Shown piece after piece: positions 1 to 10,228 of a stretch of 64,000 nucleotides of DNA; the first letter of the stretch is position 1, and every line of letters begins with the position of its first letter. The notes beneath the pieces are model-generated. The model saw only the letters and a list, made by a program, of their open reading frames with translations, searched no databases and was not told the DNA's origin. Where the stretch lies: the NCBI RefSeq assembly GCF_018257795.1, contig NZ_JAERJD010000002.1, positions 62,001-126,000 of the forward strand, written 5' to 3'. The stretch is from Citrobacter sp. JGM124 (GTDB lineage Bacteria > Pseudomonadota > Gammaproteobacteria > Enterobacterales > Enterobacteriaceae). A program made the position numbers and the translations under genes.

Positions 1-108
1 GAACGTTCATTGTTTATTACCAGGCAAGCCATTGTCGATTTACAGTATGCACAAAGTATCAATGAAGTTAATTTATTTGCCGCTCTTGGTGGTGGCTGGA
101 AAGCATGA
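1..108 (+). CDS. cusC: CusC-like outer-membrane efflux factor, C-terminal end (partial)
   Basis: Reading frame 1 is open from the window edge to a TGA at 106-108 and gives 35 residues ending in NLFAALGGGWKA. This is the usual C-terminus of RND-type outer-membrane factors of the CusC/OprM (TolC) family. These trimeric channels pass metal or drug from the CusBA complex across the outer membrane. The rest of the gene lies upstream of the window. It precedes cusF, cusB and cusA on the same strand, so it belongs to the same operon. The family call is firm from the terminal motif and context; exact substrate assignment rests on the downstream Cus genes. Confidence 0.85.
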   Translation, partial: ERSLFITRQAIVDLQYAQSINEVNLFAALGGGWKA

Positions 109-130
109 TTTTTATTCAGGAGAACACTAT

Positions 131-475
131 ATGAAATTCACCGCTGGCATTATTTTTTTCGGGCTTCTTTCGCTGCATTTTGCCTGTTCTGTTCAGGCCA
201 GTGAAATGCATCATGACCAGCATCATAGTAATCTTTCACTGAAAGACGTGGTCAGCACAGGCAGTGGTGAGATTAAAGCCATTGATTTCATTCAGCACAA
301 AGTCACCATTGCCCATGGTGCTATCCCCGGGCTTAACTGGCCTGCCATGACCATGCGATTTAAATTTTCACCAGCGACTGACCCGCTGAAAAAATTAGCG
401 CCTGGCAATCGGGTAAAATTTTCTTTTTTCCAACAAGGAAATGATTATGTGTTACAGGATATTCAGCCAGAGTAA
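131..475 (+). CDS. cusF: CusF-like periplasmic Cu(I)/Ag(I) metallochaperone
   Basis: This 114-residue protein has an N-terminal signal peptide (MKFTAGIIFFGLLSLHF... cleaved near VQA-SE). A small CusF beta-barrel follows, with the conserved NWPAMTMRF segment whose Trp and two Met residues bind Cu(I)/Ag(I) in this family. CusF carries metal in the periplasm to CusB/CusCBA. I chose the ATG at 131 because AGGAGA lies just upstream and the protein then begins directly with the signal peptide; a longer frame from 32 would overlap cusC. A His-rich stretch (MHHDQHH) follows the signal peptide. It sits between cusC and cusB. Confidence 0.9.
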   Translation: MKFTAGIIFFGLLSLHFACSVQASEMHHDQHHSNLSLKDVVSTGSGEIKAIDFIQHKVTIAHGAIPGLNWPAMTMRFKFSPATDPLKKLAPGNRVKFSFFQQGNDYVLQDIQPE

Positions 476-574
476 TAATTAATACACATCCCTTTTAAGT
501 TCAACAGATAATTTACTTCCCGGGTGATACTTTATATAAAGCGTCGGAGTTATTCCCGCACGGCAGGAACAGCT

Positions 575-1840
575 ATGGTTTCTTTAAGATTAAAATACAC
601 CGTCAGTATAATAAGCAGCTTTATTCTGGGCGGAATTATTATTATGACAGCGAATTATTACTTATTCCCCCATGAGTCTACAGCTATATCTACATTGCCC
701 ACAGATAAAGACATTCTGTTTTGGTATGACCCGATGCGCCCCGATGTTCAATTTGATAAACCCGGTAAGTCACCATTTATGGATATGGATTTGGTCGCGA
801 AGTACCGGGATGAAGTGCAGCCCAGTGATGGGCAAAATGGGGTGCATATCCATCCGGGGTTACTTCAGAACCTCGGGCTGAAAACCGAAAGAGTGCGTAA
901 GGGATCGTTACCGTTCGCTGAGAGGCTACCGGGCAGTATTCGCTTTAACGACTACCAGTTTTCCTCGCTACAGGCTCGCGCTGATGGTTTTGTGGAACGG
1001 GTCTTCCCGCTGACACTGGGGGATAAGGTGGCACGGGGGACACCACTGGCGGAGATGACCATCCCGGCCTGGGTTGAGGCCCAGAGCGAATACCTGCTGC
1101 TGTCATCAACCCACGGTAATGGAGCCCAAATGGGAGGGATACTTGAACGTTTACGGCTGGCCGGAATGCCTGAGGAGGACATTCAGCGCTTGCGCCGACA
1201 ACGTGAAATCCAGACGCGCTTTACCCTGAAAGCGCCGATTGACGGGGTACTGACCCTCTTTGATTTACGTAACGGGATGAATATATCAAAAGATAAAGTG
1301 ATTGCACAAATCCAGGGGATTGACCCGGTTTGGGTCAGTGTTGCAGTACCCGAGTCTCTCGCTCCACTTCTCAAAACATCAACGCAGTTCAGACTTTCGA
1401 TACCCGCTTACCCGGATGAAGTTTTTCCGATTGAGCAGTGGTACTTATTGCCAGGTGCGGATCCTGAGACGCGCACCTTGCAGGTACGTTTGCAGGTCAC
1501 TAATAAACAGGAACGATTAAAACCGGGGATGAATGCGTATGTGGCACTCGATCTTCAGGGGCCAGAAAGTTTACTGATACCTGCCGAAGCCATCATCGAC
1601 ACAGGTAAGCAACAGCGGGTTATTACCGTGGGTCCGCAGGGGAATTTCGTGCCGAAGGCCATCAGGCTGATACAGGAATCACAATCATATGCGGCTATTG
1701 AGGGCCTGAGTGAAGGGGAGAACGTGGTGGTTAACGGTTTGTTCTTGATTGATTCCGAAGTCAATATCAACGGCGCACTGCAACGGCTGGAGAATCAGAG
1801 CGCCTCCCCGATGACACATGCAGATCATTCTGAACATTAA
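575..1840 (+). CDS. cusB: CusB-like membrane-fusion (adaptor) protein of Cu/Ag RND efflux pump
   Basis: CusB is the periplasmic adaptor linking the CusA pump to the CusC channel and takes metal from CusF. The protein has an N-terminal membrane anchor (about residues 7-30). It then has the heavy-metal-binding module WYDPMRPDVQFDKPG..PFMDMDL typical of CusB, and then the barrel-sandwich and beta-barrel regions of HlyD-type adaptors. I prefer the ATG at 575, five bases after AGGAA, giving 421 residues; a GTG at 524 would add 17 residues and lacks a good ribosome site. The stop is followed nine bases later by the cusA start. Confidence 0.92.
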   Translation: MVSLRLKYTVSIISSFILGGIIIMTANYYLFPHESTAISTLPTDKDILFWYDPMRPDVQFDKPGKSPFMDMDLVAKYRDEVQPSDGQNGVHIHPGLLQNLGLKTERVRKGSLPFAERLPGSIRFNDYQFSSLQARADGFVERVFPLTLGDKVARGTPLAEMTIPAWVEAQSEYLLLSSTHGNGAQMGGILERLRLAGMPEEDIQRLRRQREIQTRFTLKAPIDGVLTLFDLRNGMNISKDKVIAQIQGIDPVWVSVAVPESLAPLLKTSTQFRLSIPAYPDEVFPIEQWYLLPGADPETRTLQVRLQVTNKQERLKPGMNAYVALDLQGPESLLIPAEAIIDTGKQQRVITVGPQGNFVPKAIRLIQESQSYAAIEGLSEGENVVVNGLFLIDSEVNINGALQRLENQSASPMTHADHSEH

Positions 1841-1849
1841 GGAACCCTG

Positions 1850-4800
1850 ATGATTACATGGATTATCCGGCGTTCTGTCGCCAACCGCTTCCTGGTGATA
1901 CTGGCCGCATTTTTCTTGAGCGTATGGGGGGGCTGGACGCTGGTCAATACCCCGGTGGATGCCTTGCCTGACCTTTCTGATGTACAGGTAATTATCAAAA
2001 CGTCTTATCCCGGGCAGTCACCACAGATTGTGGAAAATCAAGTCACCTATCCACTGACCACCACGATGCTATCCGTTCCCGGGGCCAAAACGGTGCGGGG
2101 GTTTTCTCAGTATGGTGACTCTTGGGTATATGTCATCTTTGAAGAGGGAACTGACCAGTATTGGGCCCGCTCCCGGGTGATGGAGTACCTGAATCAGGCC
2201 CAGAACAAACTCCCGTCGGGAGTACGCTCTGAGATAGGCCCTGATGCAACCGGTGTGGGCTGGATCTTTGAATATGCCCTGGTGGATAAAACGGGTCACC
2301 ATGATCTGGGCGAGCTCCGGGCTTTGCAGGACTGGTTTTTAAAATATGAGCTGAAAACTATCCCGAATGTGTCTGAAGTTGCCTCTGTCGGGGGGATGGT
2401 CAAAGCGTATCAGGTTCAGGTCGATCCACTGAAACTGGCCCAGTACGGCATTACATTACAGCAGGTGACTACCGCGCTGAATGCCGCCAATCAAGAGGTT
2501 GGTGGATCTTCCATTGAACGGGCTGAAAGCGAGTATATGGTACGGGCCACCGGTTACTTGCAATCAATTGACGATTTCAACCAGATTGTTCTTGCCGTTG
2601 GGGGGGAGGGTGTCCCCATTTATTTAAAGCAAGTCGCCAGAATACAGACCGGCCCGGAAATGCGTAGAGGAATGTCTGAATTGAACGGTGATGGTGAAGT
2701 CGCGGGGGGTGTCATTATTTTACGTTCCGGGAAAAATGCCAGGGAGGTGATAACAGCGGTTAAAGATAAGCTGAACACGTTGAGGAGCAGTCTACCCGCA
2801 GGCGTGGAACTGGTCACGACCTATGACCGCAGCAAACTCATAGGCCGTGCTATTGATAACCTGAGTTTTAAACTACTGGAAGAGTTCCTTGCGGTTGGCC
2901 TGGTTTGTGGGCTCTTTCTCTGGCATCTCCGCTCTGCGCTGGTGGCGATTATCTCACTGCCGCTGGGGTTGTTTATCGCTTTTATTGTCATGCGATTCCA
3001 GGGGATTAACGCCAATATCATGTCGTTGGGGGGGATCGCCATCGCTGTTGGGGCAATGGTTGATGCTGCAGTGGTGATGATAGAGAACGCCCACAAGCGG
3101 CTGGAAGAGTGGCAATATCAGCACCCAGGGGAAACCATGGGCAATACCACTCGTTGGGGGGTGATTACTGAGGCCTCCGTTGAAGTGGGCCCCGCACTGT
3201 TTATCAGCCTGCTGATTATTACCCTGTCTTTCATTCCTATTTTTACCCTGGAGGGGCAAGAAGGCCGTTTATTTGGCCCGTTAGCCTTTACTAAAACCTA
3301 TGCTATGGCAGGCGCGGCCCTGCTGGCTATCACGGTCATTCCCATTTTAATGGGGTTGTTTATTCGCGGTAACATTCCGGCAGAGACTCGTAATCCGTTA
3401 AATCGCGGCCTGATCAGGATCTATCACCCGCTACTGCTGCGCGTGCTGCACTGGCCTAAACTGACCCTGGCAGTGGCATTCTTCTCAATTTTGACGGTGC
3501 TCTGGCCATTGAGCAAAGTGGGGGGGGAATTTCTTCCGTCAATTAATGAAGGGGATTTACTCTATATGCCCTCCACATTGCCGGGGATCTCTCAGGCACA
3601 AGCGCGAGCCTTGTTACAAACGACTGACCGTCTGATTAAAACTGTGCCTGAAGTCGCAACGGTATTTGGCAAGTCTGGCCGGGCTGACAGTGCGACCGAC
3701 TCCGCCCCTCTGGAAATGCTGGAAACCACGATTCAGTTAAAACCCCCGAGTGAGTGGCGTGCGGGCATGACACCAGAAAAGCTGATTGAAGAACTGGATA
3801 AGGTCGTGAGGTTACCTGGACTTGCCAACCTGTGGGTCTCACCGATCCGTAATCGTATTGATATGTTATCCACCGGAATTAAAAGCCCGATAGGGATTAA
3901 AGTTTCGGGTACAGTGCTGGCCGATCTTGATGAAACAGCCCAGCGTATCGCTGAGGTTGCCCGTGGGGTACCCGGTGTTACCTCTGCCCTGGCGGAGAAA
4001 CTGGAAGGGGGGCGTTATATTACCCTTGATATTAACCGGGAAAAAGCAGCCCGTTACGGGATGAATATTGATGATGTACAGCTGTTTGTCAGCACCGCGA
4101 TTGGAGGCTCCCAAACCGGGGAAGTCGTGGAGGGTATCGCCCGGTATCCGATCACCGTTCGCTACCCACAAGCCTATCGCGACAGTCCTGAAGCGTTAAA
4201 ACGGTTACCTGTGCTGACGCCGACAAAACAGCAGATCACCCTCGGGGATGTGGCAGATATTCATGTGGCAACCGGGCCGAATATGCTGAAAACTGAAAAT
4301 GCACGACCCAGTAACTGGATCTATATAGATGCCCGAGGGCGTGACATGGTTTCCGTCGTGGGTGATTTAAAAACAGCTATTAACAGCCAGGTCACACTTA
4401 AACCCGGTACCAGTGTGACGTTCTCTGGTCAGTTTGAACTACTGGAGCATGCCACTAAAAAGCTTAAGCTGATGATTCCGATGACGGTGATGATTATCTT
4501 TGTGCTGCTCTATCTGGCTTTCCGCCGGGTCGATGAAGCCTTGCTTATTTTATTAAGTTTACCGTTTGCCTTGGTGGGGGGGATTTGGTTTCTCTACTGG
4601 CAAGGGTTCCATCTTTCTGTCGCTACGGGGACCGGATTTATTGCTCTGGCCGGACTGGCGGCAGAGTTCGGCGTGGTGATGCTGCTGTACTTGCGTCAGG
4701 CAATCAATGCAGATGCCTCCCTTTCAGCGTCCGACACCTTTAGTGAACAGGCCCTGGATAATGCTCTGTATCATGGCGCGGTATTGCGGATCCGGCCAAA

Positions 4801-4987
4801 AGCGATGACAGTGGCGGTAATCCTGGCCGGGCTGTTGCCAATACTCTGGGGGACAGGGGCAGGATCGGAGGTCATGAGTCGAATTGCGGCCCCCATGATT
4901 GGCGGGATGATCACCGCCCCATTGCTTTCGTTATTTATCATCCCTGCCGCGTACAAGCTTATTTGGCTGCACAGACACCCGCGGTAA
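1850..4987 (+). CDS. cusA: CusA-like heavy-metal RND efflux pump
   Basis: This is the inner-membrane proton-driven pump of the Cus system, which exports Cu(I)/Ag(I) from periplasm and cytoplasm through CusBC. It has 1045 residues, close to the usual length. It begins with the RND transmembrane helix [18 protein letters not shown], followed by [13 protein letters not shown], the classical heavy-metal RND signature. Two large periplasmic loops and two six-helix bundles are apparent; the charged [17 protein letters not shown] segment in TM4 carries the proton-relay acids. Several poly-G runs (6-8 G) are present but the frame is intact. It follows cusB with nine bases between and converges on srfC. 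Confidence 0.95.
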   Translation: MITWIIRRSVANRFLVILAAFFLSVWGGWTLVNTPVDALPDLSDVQVIIKTSYPGQSPQIVENQVTYPLTTTMLSVPGAKTVRGFSQYGDSWVYVIFEEGTDQYWARSRVMEYLNQAQNKLPSGVRSEIGPDATGVGWIFEYALVDKTGHHDLGELRALQDWFLKYELKTIPNVSEVASVGGMVKAYQVQVDPLKLAQYGITLQQVTTALNAANQEVGGSSIERAESEYMVRATGYLQSIDDFNQIVLAVGGEGVPIYLKQVARIQTGPEMRRGMSELNGDGEVAGGVIILRSGKNAREVITAVKDKLNTLRSSLPAGVELVTTYDRSKLIGRAIDNLSFKLLEEFLAVGLVCGLFLWHLRSALVAIISLPLGLFIAFIVMRFQGINANIMSLGGIAIAVGAMVDAAVVMIENAHKRLEEWQYQHPGETMGNTTRWGVITEASVEVGPALFISLLIITLSFIPIFTLEGQEGRLFGPLAFTKTYAMAGAALLAITVIPILMGLFIRGNIPAETRNPLNRGLIRIYHPLLLRVLHWPKLTLAVAFFSILTVLWPLSKVGGEFLPSINEGDLLYMPSTLPGISQAQARALLQTTDRLIKTVPEVATVFGKSGRADSATDSAPLEMLETTIQLKPPSEWRAGMTPEKLIEELDKVVRLPGLANLWVSPIRNRIDMLSTGIKSPIGIKVSGTVLADLDETAQRIAEVARGVPGVTSALAEKLEGGRYITLDINREKAARYGMNIDDVQLFVSTAIGGSQTGEVVEGIARYPITVRYPQAYRDSPEALKRLPVLTPTKQQITLGDVADIHVATGPNMLKTENARPSNWIYIDARGRDMVSVVGDLKTAINSQVTLKPGTSVTFSGQFELLEHATKKLKLMIPMTVMIIFVLLYLAFRRVDEALLILLSLPFALVGGIWFLYWQGFHLSVATGTGFIALAGLAAEFGVVMLLYLRQAINADASLSASDTFSEQALDNALYHGAVLRIRPKAMTVAVILAGLLPILWGTGAGSEVMSRIAAPMIGGMITAPLLSLFIIPAAYKLIWLHRHPR

Positions 4988-5010
4988 TGCATCTTCAGGG
5001 GAATAATTTT

Positions 5011-5023
5011 GTTACGTTGTCAC
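5011..5023. other. Degenerate matS (MatP site) candidate
   Basis: GTTACGTTGTCAC differs from the MatP consensus GTGACRNYGTCAC at one base. It sits between convergent cusA and srfC. It is weak alone, but three perfect sites occur elsewhere in the window. Confidence 0.35.
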
Positions 5024-5083
5024 AAAAAAAGACCGGGACGGGGGCGTGAGATACCCTGAACGGCGGGTGAGCGGCCACAACAG

Positions 5084-5112
5084 GGGTCAGGGATCGATCT
5101 CATCCCTGACCC
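5084..5112. terminator. Hairpin between convergent cusA and srfC
   Basis: A perfect 11-bp stem (GGGTCAGGGAT / ATCCCTGACCC) with a 7-base loop lies between the stops of cusA and srfC. Neither strand has a U-tract, so it may slow polymerase or protect RNA ends rather than be a canonical intrinsic terminator. Confidence 0.5.
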
Positions 5113-5121
5113 TGCGTGCGG

Positions 5122-7260
5122 TTACGCCAGGAGTTTCAGCAGGATTAGGTGCTGTTGATCATCTTTCTCTTGTGGAATGCGATACCCCTGGTTTTCAATA
5201 GCCCGGGTATAGAGCGCCACTAACCAGTCATAGGCATAACTGGCATTGGTACGCTGGGGCTGATCCCCCAGTTTGCTCAGTCGCTGATTAATATCCACTG
5301 GGCTTGCTGGAGCAAACAGAGGCTGTTGTTTATTAATGCGGCTCAACGGACGCTGGCTTGTCGGCATATTCCCATAGCCTAACCAGGCGACAAAATCCCC
5401 CAGGGCACTGTGACTCCTGGCAATGGCCAGCTCGCTCTGGGATTCATCGCTCGCATTTTCCAGTAATTCCGGGAGCCCCAGTCGGTAACTGATAACAATC
5501 AGTATTTCACACAGGCTGTGCCAGAGCTCTAGTGAGACTGCCAGCCTCGGATGTTCTGCCGATGGTTGTAGTGGGGAGCGCAGGTGGTTGATCCACTGAC
5601 GATGAACAGCCTTTGCATAGGAAAAGCCTTGCTTACTGGCCTCTTCAGAGATGCCGTCATCAGCAAACAGATCTATATTGAGGCCCAGGTCATGGGGGGT
5701 CTTTGATGCCTGCTGTTGGTTGAGTAACCAGCACTGTTTCAGTGTTTCTCTGGAGGGAACCAAGTCGGACAGCATCGAGCCTAACTGCAGCACATGGCCC
5801 TGTAAGGCTCGAACCAGTTTTTCTGCATGTTCTTTTTCCTGCTCTGGTGTGCGTTGCGCCTGATTGGTGAAGCCACGAAACAGATCCCGGACTTGTTTTT
5901 CCAGCGCGCTATTTAATGCAGTCAAGCGTTGAGCTTTATGCTCGGGTGTCAGCACCCCCAGGACCCAGTCACGCAGGAGGTGCATATTACGACTATCCTG
6001 GGCTTGTAATGTCCCCCAGTGGGTGCGAGCCTGCCCGACTCTACGCTGTACGCTCTCATCCAGATTTATGCCACTGGTAAAGCGTGAATCAGCGGACGTT
6101 ATCGCCCAAATCAGGCCTGGCGAGTTACCGTTACCGCTTATCTGTGTGTTCTGAACCCAGTATTTTAAGGCGTTGCCTGTCGTCTGGGTGTCCCGAACAT
6201 GGCTAACGGCATTGCAGACGAGCACAATATCCGGCTGTAAACGACGGGTGTAACAGGCGAGTTGCCCCTGGGGGATATCCAGCAAATCCACATCAGGGGC
6301 GGCGGAACCGGCTTTTTGCGTCAGGATAACTTCTGCACAAATCCGGCTCAGTTGCTGCTGATCAATATTTAATGGGGGCAGAGAGATGCCATTAATCAAC
6401 GGACAGACCAATACATCATGGGTTTTATACGTGCTGTGGGGGCTGACAGGGGTCAGGAACCCCTCCGCTGGCAACATAAAACTGTCAACTAGCAGGCTCG
6501 CGGGGGCCAGAACCTGTTCCGGGTGACTCAGTTGTTCAAGCAGTTGGGCGAGTTCGCGCCATTCCTGTGTCAGGTGAGGGTCCTCTCCCCAGAGGAGTGA
6601 GAAGAGTTCAGCCCGATCGTGCAGCCCCAGCGTTGGAGCCAGTTCACTGATACGTATTTCCAGTGAGGCACCCATACGGGCATCGCGACGCAGCAGGCGT
6701 CGGTACTCCAGTAATAACAGGGCGACATCTTCCTGATAGGTGGAGCTCAGTGTATCAGGTAAGCTCCGGGTTTCCAGTTCTGCCAGACGGGTGGCGACTA
6801 CACTTGCTGGCAGATGGCGCGGCGCCGTATTTTCCCGCCAGTAGCGTTCTATAAACTGACAGGCCAGCTCACACTCACTAAAAAGAGCCAGTCGTAATGG
6901 GTATTGGGGGTGATCAATCGTGGATCGTTGAGTGAAACGTACCCCCATGGCCGGAGGAACATTTCCGGGATTAATATGAGTAAGATAGTCCAGTGACTTA
7001 TCACCAAGCAGAATCTCAACCCCCTGACTGGGGTGGCGTTGTAGGGTGCTGATCAGAGCATGCTTTCCTGCCTGGGCATGACCATAGAATCCGATGGTCA
7101 TGGGCTGATGCTTGAGAGTGTCAAGACGTCTGGCACGGGCTTTCATTTGTTGTAAATTCACCAGCAAGCTGTCTGCCTGGTGATCCAAGGATATGCTGCT
7201 CGCTCGGGTGGTGGTGACCCAATGGATCAGTTTATCAAAATGGCGGGTGGTGGGATTCAT
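5122..7260 (-). CDS. srfC: SrfC family protein (putative P-loop/dynamin-like component)
   Basis: This 712-residue protein is recognised as SrfC, third gene of the enterobacterial srfABC operon (annotated as virulence factor after regulation by SsrB in Salmonella; molecular role not established). Near residues 57-70 it has a P-loop-like FYGHAQAGKHALI, and at about 325-330 DLLDIP followed by DIVLVCN, reminiscent of the GTPase G3 region of dynamin-like proteins. The GTPase idea is my inference: the Walker A ends GKH rather than GKS/T. The ATG at 7260 overlaps the srfB stop by four bases (ATGA), so translation is probably coupled. Confidence 0.85.
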   Translation of the reverse strand: MNPTTRHFDKLIHWVTTTRASSISLDHQADSLLVNLQQMKARARRLDTLKHQPMTIGFYGHAQAGKHALISTLQRHPSQGVEILLGDKSLDYLTHINPGNVPPAMGVRFTQRSTIDHPQYPLRLALFSECELACQFIERYWRENTAPRHLPASVVATRLAELETRSLPDTLSSTYQEDVALLLLEYRRLLRRDARMGASLEIRISELAPTLGLHDRAELFSLLWGEDPHLTQEWRELAQLLEQLSHPEQVLAPASLLVDSFMLPAEGFLTPVSPHSTYKTHDVLVCPLINGISLPPLNIDQQQLSRICAEVILTQKAGSAAPDVDLLDIPQGQLACYTRRLQPDIVLVCNAVSHVRDTQTTGNALKYWVQNTQISGNGNSPGLIWAITSADSRFTSGINLDESVQRRVGQARTHWGTLQAQDSRNMHLLRDWVLGVLTPEHKAQRLTALNSALEKQVRDLFRGFTNQAQRTPEQEKEHAEKLVRALQGHVLQLGSMLSDLVPSRETLKQCWLLNQQQASKTPHDLGLNIDLFADDGISEEASKQGFSYAKAVHRQWINHLRSPLQPSAEHPRLAVSLELWHSLCEILIVISYRLGLPELLENASDESQSELAIARSHSALGDFVAWLGYGNMPTSQRPLSRINKQQPLFAPASPVDINQRLSKLGDQPQRTNASYAYDWLVALYTRAIENQGYRIPQEKDDQQHLILLKLLA

Positions 7261-10226
7261 TTGCGGTATACGCTCCCGTTATCGATCCAGTAATGCATCA
7301 CCCCGTTGTCACTGTGAGCGAGGGTGTTGAGTTTAAAACTGAGCTGTTCCAGCGGGACATTACTGCCATCAGACAGCCAGGCTTTTGCCAGGGTAAAGGC
7401 GCAGGCATCTGAGGTCTGTTTTAACGACACATAAAGGACGCTGTCGCCGGCAACGGCTTTTGCCAGTTCAGGGGAATTGATCCCCAGAGTGTAAAGTGGG
7501 GTGGCTGGCCAGCGTGCGTTATCCAGCTGGCGGAAACCCAGCCGTATATTGCTGCGCACTGGGAAGGCAAGCCCACTGTCCAGATGCCCCCAGGGGTCAT
7601 CCAGGTCAATATCACGGTACCAGATATTCACATCCTGCAGGCTGTCATCCTCTTCCAGAATACCAAGGTAACGTATTGTCGAGTAAGCCTGAATATCAGC
7701 CGCTTTAAAATTGAAGTGGGGCAGACGTAAGTCTCCCGCCAGACTGTATAACATCGCACCCACCGCGGCAGTCGATTTTGGATTGCCCCGCGTATCTGTG
7801 TCAGTAAATGGGCAGCCTTCCAGGGTGGGATAGTCATCCAGCCAGATCATGCGGTTAACTGGTACCGGTTGTAAATGACGTAGCAAAGCCTGAATACCCG
7901 GCAAACCACCCGATCGTCCGGTGACCAGTAAGACATCACAGCAGTAGAGATTAATCACCTCACACAGAGATTGTAACGGTGTGGTGATGGTGAATTTCCC
8001 GGTCAGTAAAGCATCTTGTAGTTGGGCGATATTTCCATGGAGTGGCACAGCCATAATATCAAACAGCGGTGCATTGGCACCCAGAGCCTGTTGTACAGCC
8101 TGTTGGATATAATTGATAACATTATCAGTCAGCGGATGGGGCAATAGTTCACCGAAGGTGCTATCCAGAATGGATTCTGGTGTTTCTTCACCATGGGCTT
8201 CCCAAAAGGCTAAAATCTTATGCCCAAGAGGAATGAAAAGCTGGAGGGTGGTTTGCTGACGCAGGGTTAGCTGTGTTGCCTGGCGAGTCGTCTCACCAAA
8301 CAGAGAATCCATCAGACTTGCGGCGTCCACGACGCCGGCCCGTGTCATGGCATTTTGTAACGCGGGTAGCACACTGTGTTGAATCACATTGAGCAATACA
8401 TCATCCCCGGCGACTTTAAAACCTTCACGGAAAAGTAACCGGGGCGTGATTTTCACATTACGTCCTGTCCCTTCGTCCAGCTGATACTGAACAATGGCCA
8501 TGTCTGTGGTTCCACCACCAATATCAATGGAGGCAACACGCAACGTTTTTCCAGCTGCGGTGGCTTCGGCAGACAGACGATCCGGGCGGGTGAGGGTTTC
8601 AAAGAAACGATCCGTTTGCCCTGCATAATTAACGATAGCTTCATGATACAACCAGACAAGCTGGCCACAAGTCGCCTCATCCCATTCCATGTGTACTTGC
8701 GCCATGGGCCGCAGGCTCTGAGTTACTTGCTCATGGGTGAAGTCGTCATCTGCTGGGTGCCAGTCCAGTGCTTTCCAGACCAGGGCGACCGCTTCCTCCA
8801 TCCGCAGGCGGAACAACTCACGTTCCGGTTTGGGCATGGCAGAAGGCAATGTCAGGATCACGTTACGCAGTTGGCGTGGTGCCGTAGGCCGGTTCATATT
8901 TTGCCGTGAACCAACGCTGTTAATCTGCATTAATGCCTGGGCGAGCAGCTCGCAGAGCATTAAGGTCATGAGTGAACTACGACTGTACTGTGCCGAGAAT
9001 ACGGGCAGGCGATCTTCGATTGGTAGTGTGTAGAGTGGCTGCCCCTCATCATTCATTAATGACATGAGTGGAAAAGCTGTCGCCTGGGGTTCGCGCTGTG
9101 TCCTGGTATTCAGCTGACTAAATCGCCAGTGCTGGTGTGCCGGGGTATTATCCCAGAGATAGCGTCGTGGGCTTGAAATACCGCTGTCACCTTCGGTTCC
9201 CTGACGCTGACAGGCCAGTCGGTGTGCCTCTTCACCCACGCGAACAATAGAAGGCCAGACAAAAGCATCATGACGTCCACTTTCCAGGGAAAAGTGTTGC
9301 TTACCAAATTTAGCCTCACTGAACTCAAGGCGACTGGTAAACATGGGCGGGTTAATGAAATGTGGTTCGCTCAGTGAGCGGATATGCAGTTCAGATGTCT
9401 GGCGCAGCCCCTCGTTTTCAGAGCCATGATCTTCAATCAGGATACCGCAGGTGTGGGTATTACCCACATCCAGTACTAAATCCACTGGAATCATTTCCGC
9501 CTGTAATGTGGCGGTAACTATTTTTACTTCAGGAATAGCCAGCTGAGTACCCACCATCTCAAGGAGGTTAAGATAATGTCCCTGGTACTCGAACATTTTC
9601 AGCGCCCTGGCGATGTCACTTTCTTCCCGAAATTCATGCTCATTGCAAAACTGGCTGAACAATTCCCGCAACCAGCCATCGACCCAAGTCTGGTCCAGAA
9701 ATTCGTTAAGTTCCTGGTTTTTCCAGGCAAGGGAAAATCGGGTGCCGTTACGCACATCGCTGATATTCGGGGCAAGCGGCTGGGTGCCCTTGGTCTCTTC
9801 AGCAAGTTTCGTATCCAGGGCAATGGTCACACGCACGGTATTTCCGGCTGTATCAGGTTTATCAAGGGTACGAATTTGGATCCGAGCCCAGTTATCCGGT
9901 CCAGGGGTACTGGTGTGTGTCGCATTGAGGCGCAGGAATGGTAAAGGCAGCCAGACTTTATCCAGCACCCGCAAAGAATGCGACAGACTCAGAGTGCTTT
10001 CTGGTTTGACAACCTCAGGTGCTGCGCCATTCTCAGCAGGGAGGGTAAACTTGTCAGGGATCACACCGTAGTCAACCCGTAGCAGTGGACCATTGGCCGT
10101 TTGACGAACAAAACGGCCATTTTGGGAATCCTGCCACTGAGGTGTCAGTCCGAAATCCAGAAACTGAATACCGCTGTTTTCGATCAGCGTAACGCTCGAT
10201 TTATAGTTAAACAGTGTAGCCAGCAT
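7257..10226 (-). CDS. srfB: SrfB family protein (actin/Hsp70-fold ATPase-like)
   Basis: This large SrfB homologue (about 989 residues) carries two signatures of the actin/Hsp70/hexokinase ATPase fold: a phosphate-1 type DVGNTHTCG at residues 253-261 and a phosphate-2 type IDIGGGTTD at 567-575. A later TGRSGGLPG resembles the adenosine loop. It lies between srfA and srfC with 2-base and 4-base junctions, so the three products probably form one complex. I prefer the ATG at 10226; a TTG at 10232 would overlap the srfA stop and add two residues. The family function is unknown; the ATPase fold follows from the motifs. Confidence 0.88.
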   Translation of the reverse strand: MLATLFNYKSSVTLIENSGIQFLDFGLTPQWQDSQNGRFVRQTANGPLLRVDYGVIPDKFTLPAENGAAPEVVKPESTLSLSHSLRVLDKVWLPLPFLRLNATHTSTPGPDNWARIQIRTLDKPDTAGNTVRVTIALDTKLAEETKGTQPLAPNISDVRNGTRFSLAWKNQELNEFLDQTWVDGWLRELFSQFCNEHEFREESDIARALKMFEYQGHYLNLLEMVGTQLAIPEVKIVTATLQAEMIPVDLVLDVGNTHTCGILIEDHGSENEGLRQTSELHIRSLSEPHFINPPMFTSRLEFSEAKFGKQHFSLESGRHDAFVWPSIVRVGEEAHRLACQRQGTEGDSGISSPRRYLWDNTPAHQHWRFSQLNTRTQREPQATAFPLMSLMNDEGQPLYTLPIEDRLPVFSAQYSRSSLMTLMLCELLAQALMQINSVGSRQNMNRPTAPRQLRNVILTLPSAMPKPERELFRLRMEEAVALVWKALDWHPADDDFTHEQVTQSLRPMAQVHMEWDEATCGQLVWLYHEAIVNYAGQTDRFFETLTRPDRLSAEATAAGKTLRVASIDIGGGTTDMAIVQYQLDEGTGRNVKITPRLLFREGFKVAGDDVLLNVIQHSVLPALQNAMTRAGVVDAASLMDSLFGETTRQATQLTLRQQTTLQLFIPLGHKILAFWEAHGEETPESILDSTFGELLPHPLTDNVINYIQQAVQQALGANAPLFDIMAVPLHGNIAQLQDALLTGKFTITTPLQSLCEVINLYCCDVLLVTGRSGGLPGIQALLRHLQPVPVNRMIWLDDYPTLEGCPFTDTDTRGNPKSTAAVGAMLYSLAGDLRLPHFNFKAADIQAYSTIRYLGILEEDDSLQDVNIWYRDIDLDDPWGHLDSGLAFPVRSNIRLGFRQLDNARWPATPLYTLGINSPELAKAVAGDSVLYVSLKQTSDACAFTLAKAWLSDGSNVPLEQLSFKLNTLAHSDNGVMHYWIDNGSVYRK

Positions 10227-10228
10227 AA

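Noticed and set aside
2601..3528. Poly-G runs in cusA as phase-variation tracts
   Set aside because: The reading frame is intact through all of them and runs are shorter than the arginase-gene tract.
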